DNA of 64,000 bases, taken from assembly GCA_036852015.1 (NCBI GenBank), contig JAANDG010000554.1, positions 33,514 to 97,513 of the forward strand, read 5' to 3'. The translations under genes and the position numbers were made by a program. The notes beneath the pieces are model-generated. The model was given only the letters and a program-made list of their open reading frames with translations, was not told where the DNA came from and searched no databases. The DNA comes from Pelodera strongyloides (taxonomy: Eukaryota; Nematoda; Chromadorea; Rhabditida; Rhabditidae). Shown here piece by piece: positions 63,944-64,000 of the stretch. How positions within the stretch are numbered: position 1 is the first letter of the stretch; every line of letters starts with the position of its first letter.

Positions 63944-64000
63944 CTAAACTTAAAAACTTATACCGTACACAGATCGCGCGGGCTAATGGCAATTAGCCAA

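Overview
The window is animal nuclear DNA: AT-rich, intron-rich, packed with transposable-element remnants and purine-tract microsatellites. No bacterial features were seen. Six spliced genes can be read exon by exon. They are a SPOP-like MATH/BTB protein (+, 1138-5497), very-long-chain acyl-CoA dehydrogenase (+, 7532-26808), an ERG/FLI1-type ETS factor (-, 27960-37220, 5' end not found), two related FkbM-type membrane-anchored methyltransferases (-, 41111-44549 and 51875-55742), and synaptotagmin-1 (-, 58741 to beyond the window edge). Coordinates of exons come from matching GT/AG sites, phase continuity and family alignment from memory. Every chain closes in frame.

Organism (inference): an invertebrate, most likely a protostome. 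The synaptotagmin linker and C2 sequence resembles what I remember of nematode SNT-1, and degenerate TTAGGC runs (the nematode telomere unit) occur at 29002-29060 and 32511-32538. FkbM-type proteins of this kind are also numerous in nematodes. Introns are much longer than in Caenorhabditis, so a larger-genome nematode would fit. This is not proven.

Layout: 1-5500 SPOP-like gene; 5500-7525 its 3' flank, a MITE and the promoter side of ACADVL; 7532-26808 ACADVL, whose long introns hold a 3.2-kb GC-motif inverted-repeat element (intron 1), a 3.0-kb TIR element with 6-bp target duplication and a nested 216-bp MITE (intron 6), and a 4.8-kb Ty3/Gypsy retrotransposon in antisense (intron 12). ACADVL and the ETS gene converge tail to tail near 27.3 kb. 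The ETS gene has a tandemly duplicated two-exon module. 37.2-41.1 kb is repeat-rich without a recognised gene. The two methyltransferase genes are in direct tandem orientation, separated by a LINE fragment, a doubtful two-exon ORF and a 1.1-kb foldback repeat set inside a long polypurine region. 55.7-64 kb holds many copies of one palindromic MITE family and the synaptotagmin gene, with an intact 246-codon retroelement-like ORF antisense in one intron.

The six genes have unrelated roles (ubiquitin-ligase adaptor, mitochondrial fat oxidation, transcription, glycan or small-molecule methylation, synaptic calcium sensing); nothing suggests an operon or pathway cluster. The most notable signals are the duplicated exon module of the ETS gene, the tandem methyltransferase pair with one paralogue carrying a LINE in its 5' leader, and the intact ORF1-only retroelement candidate.
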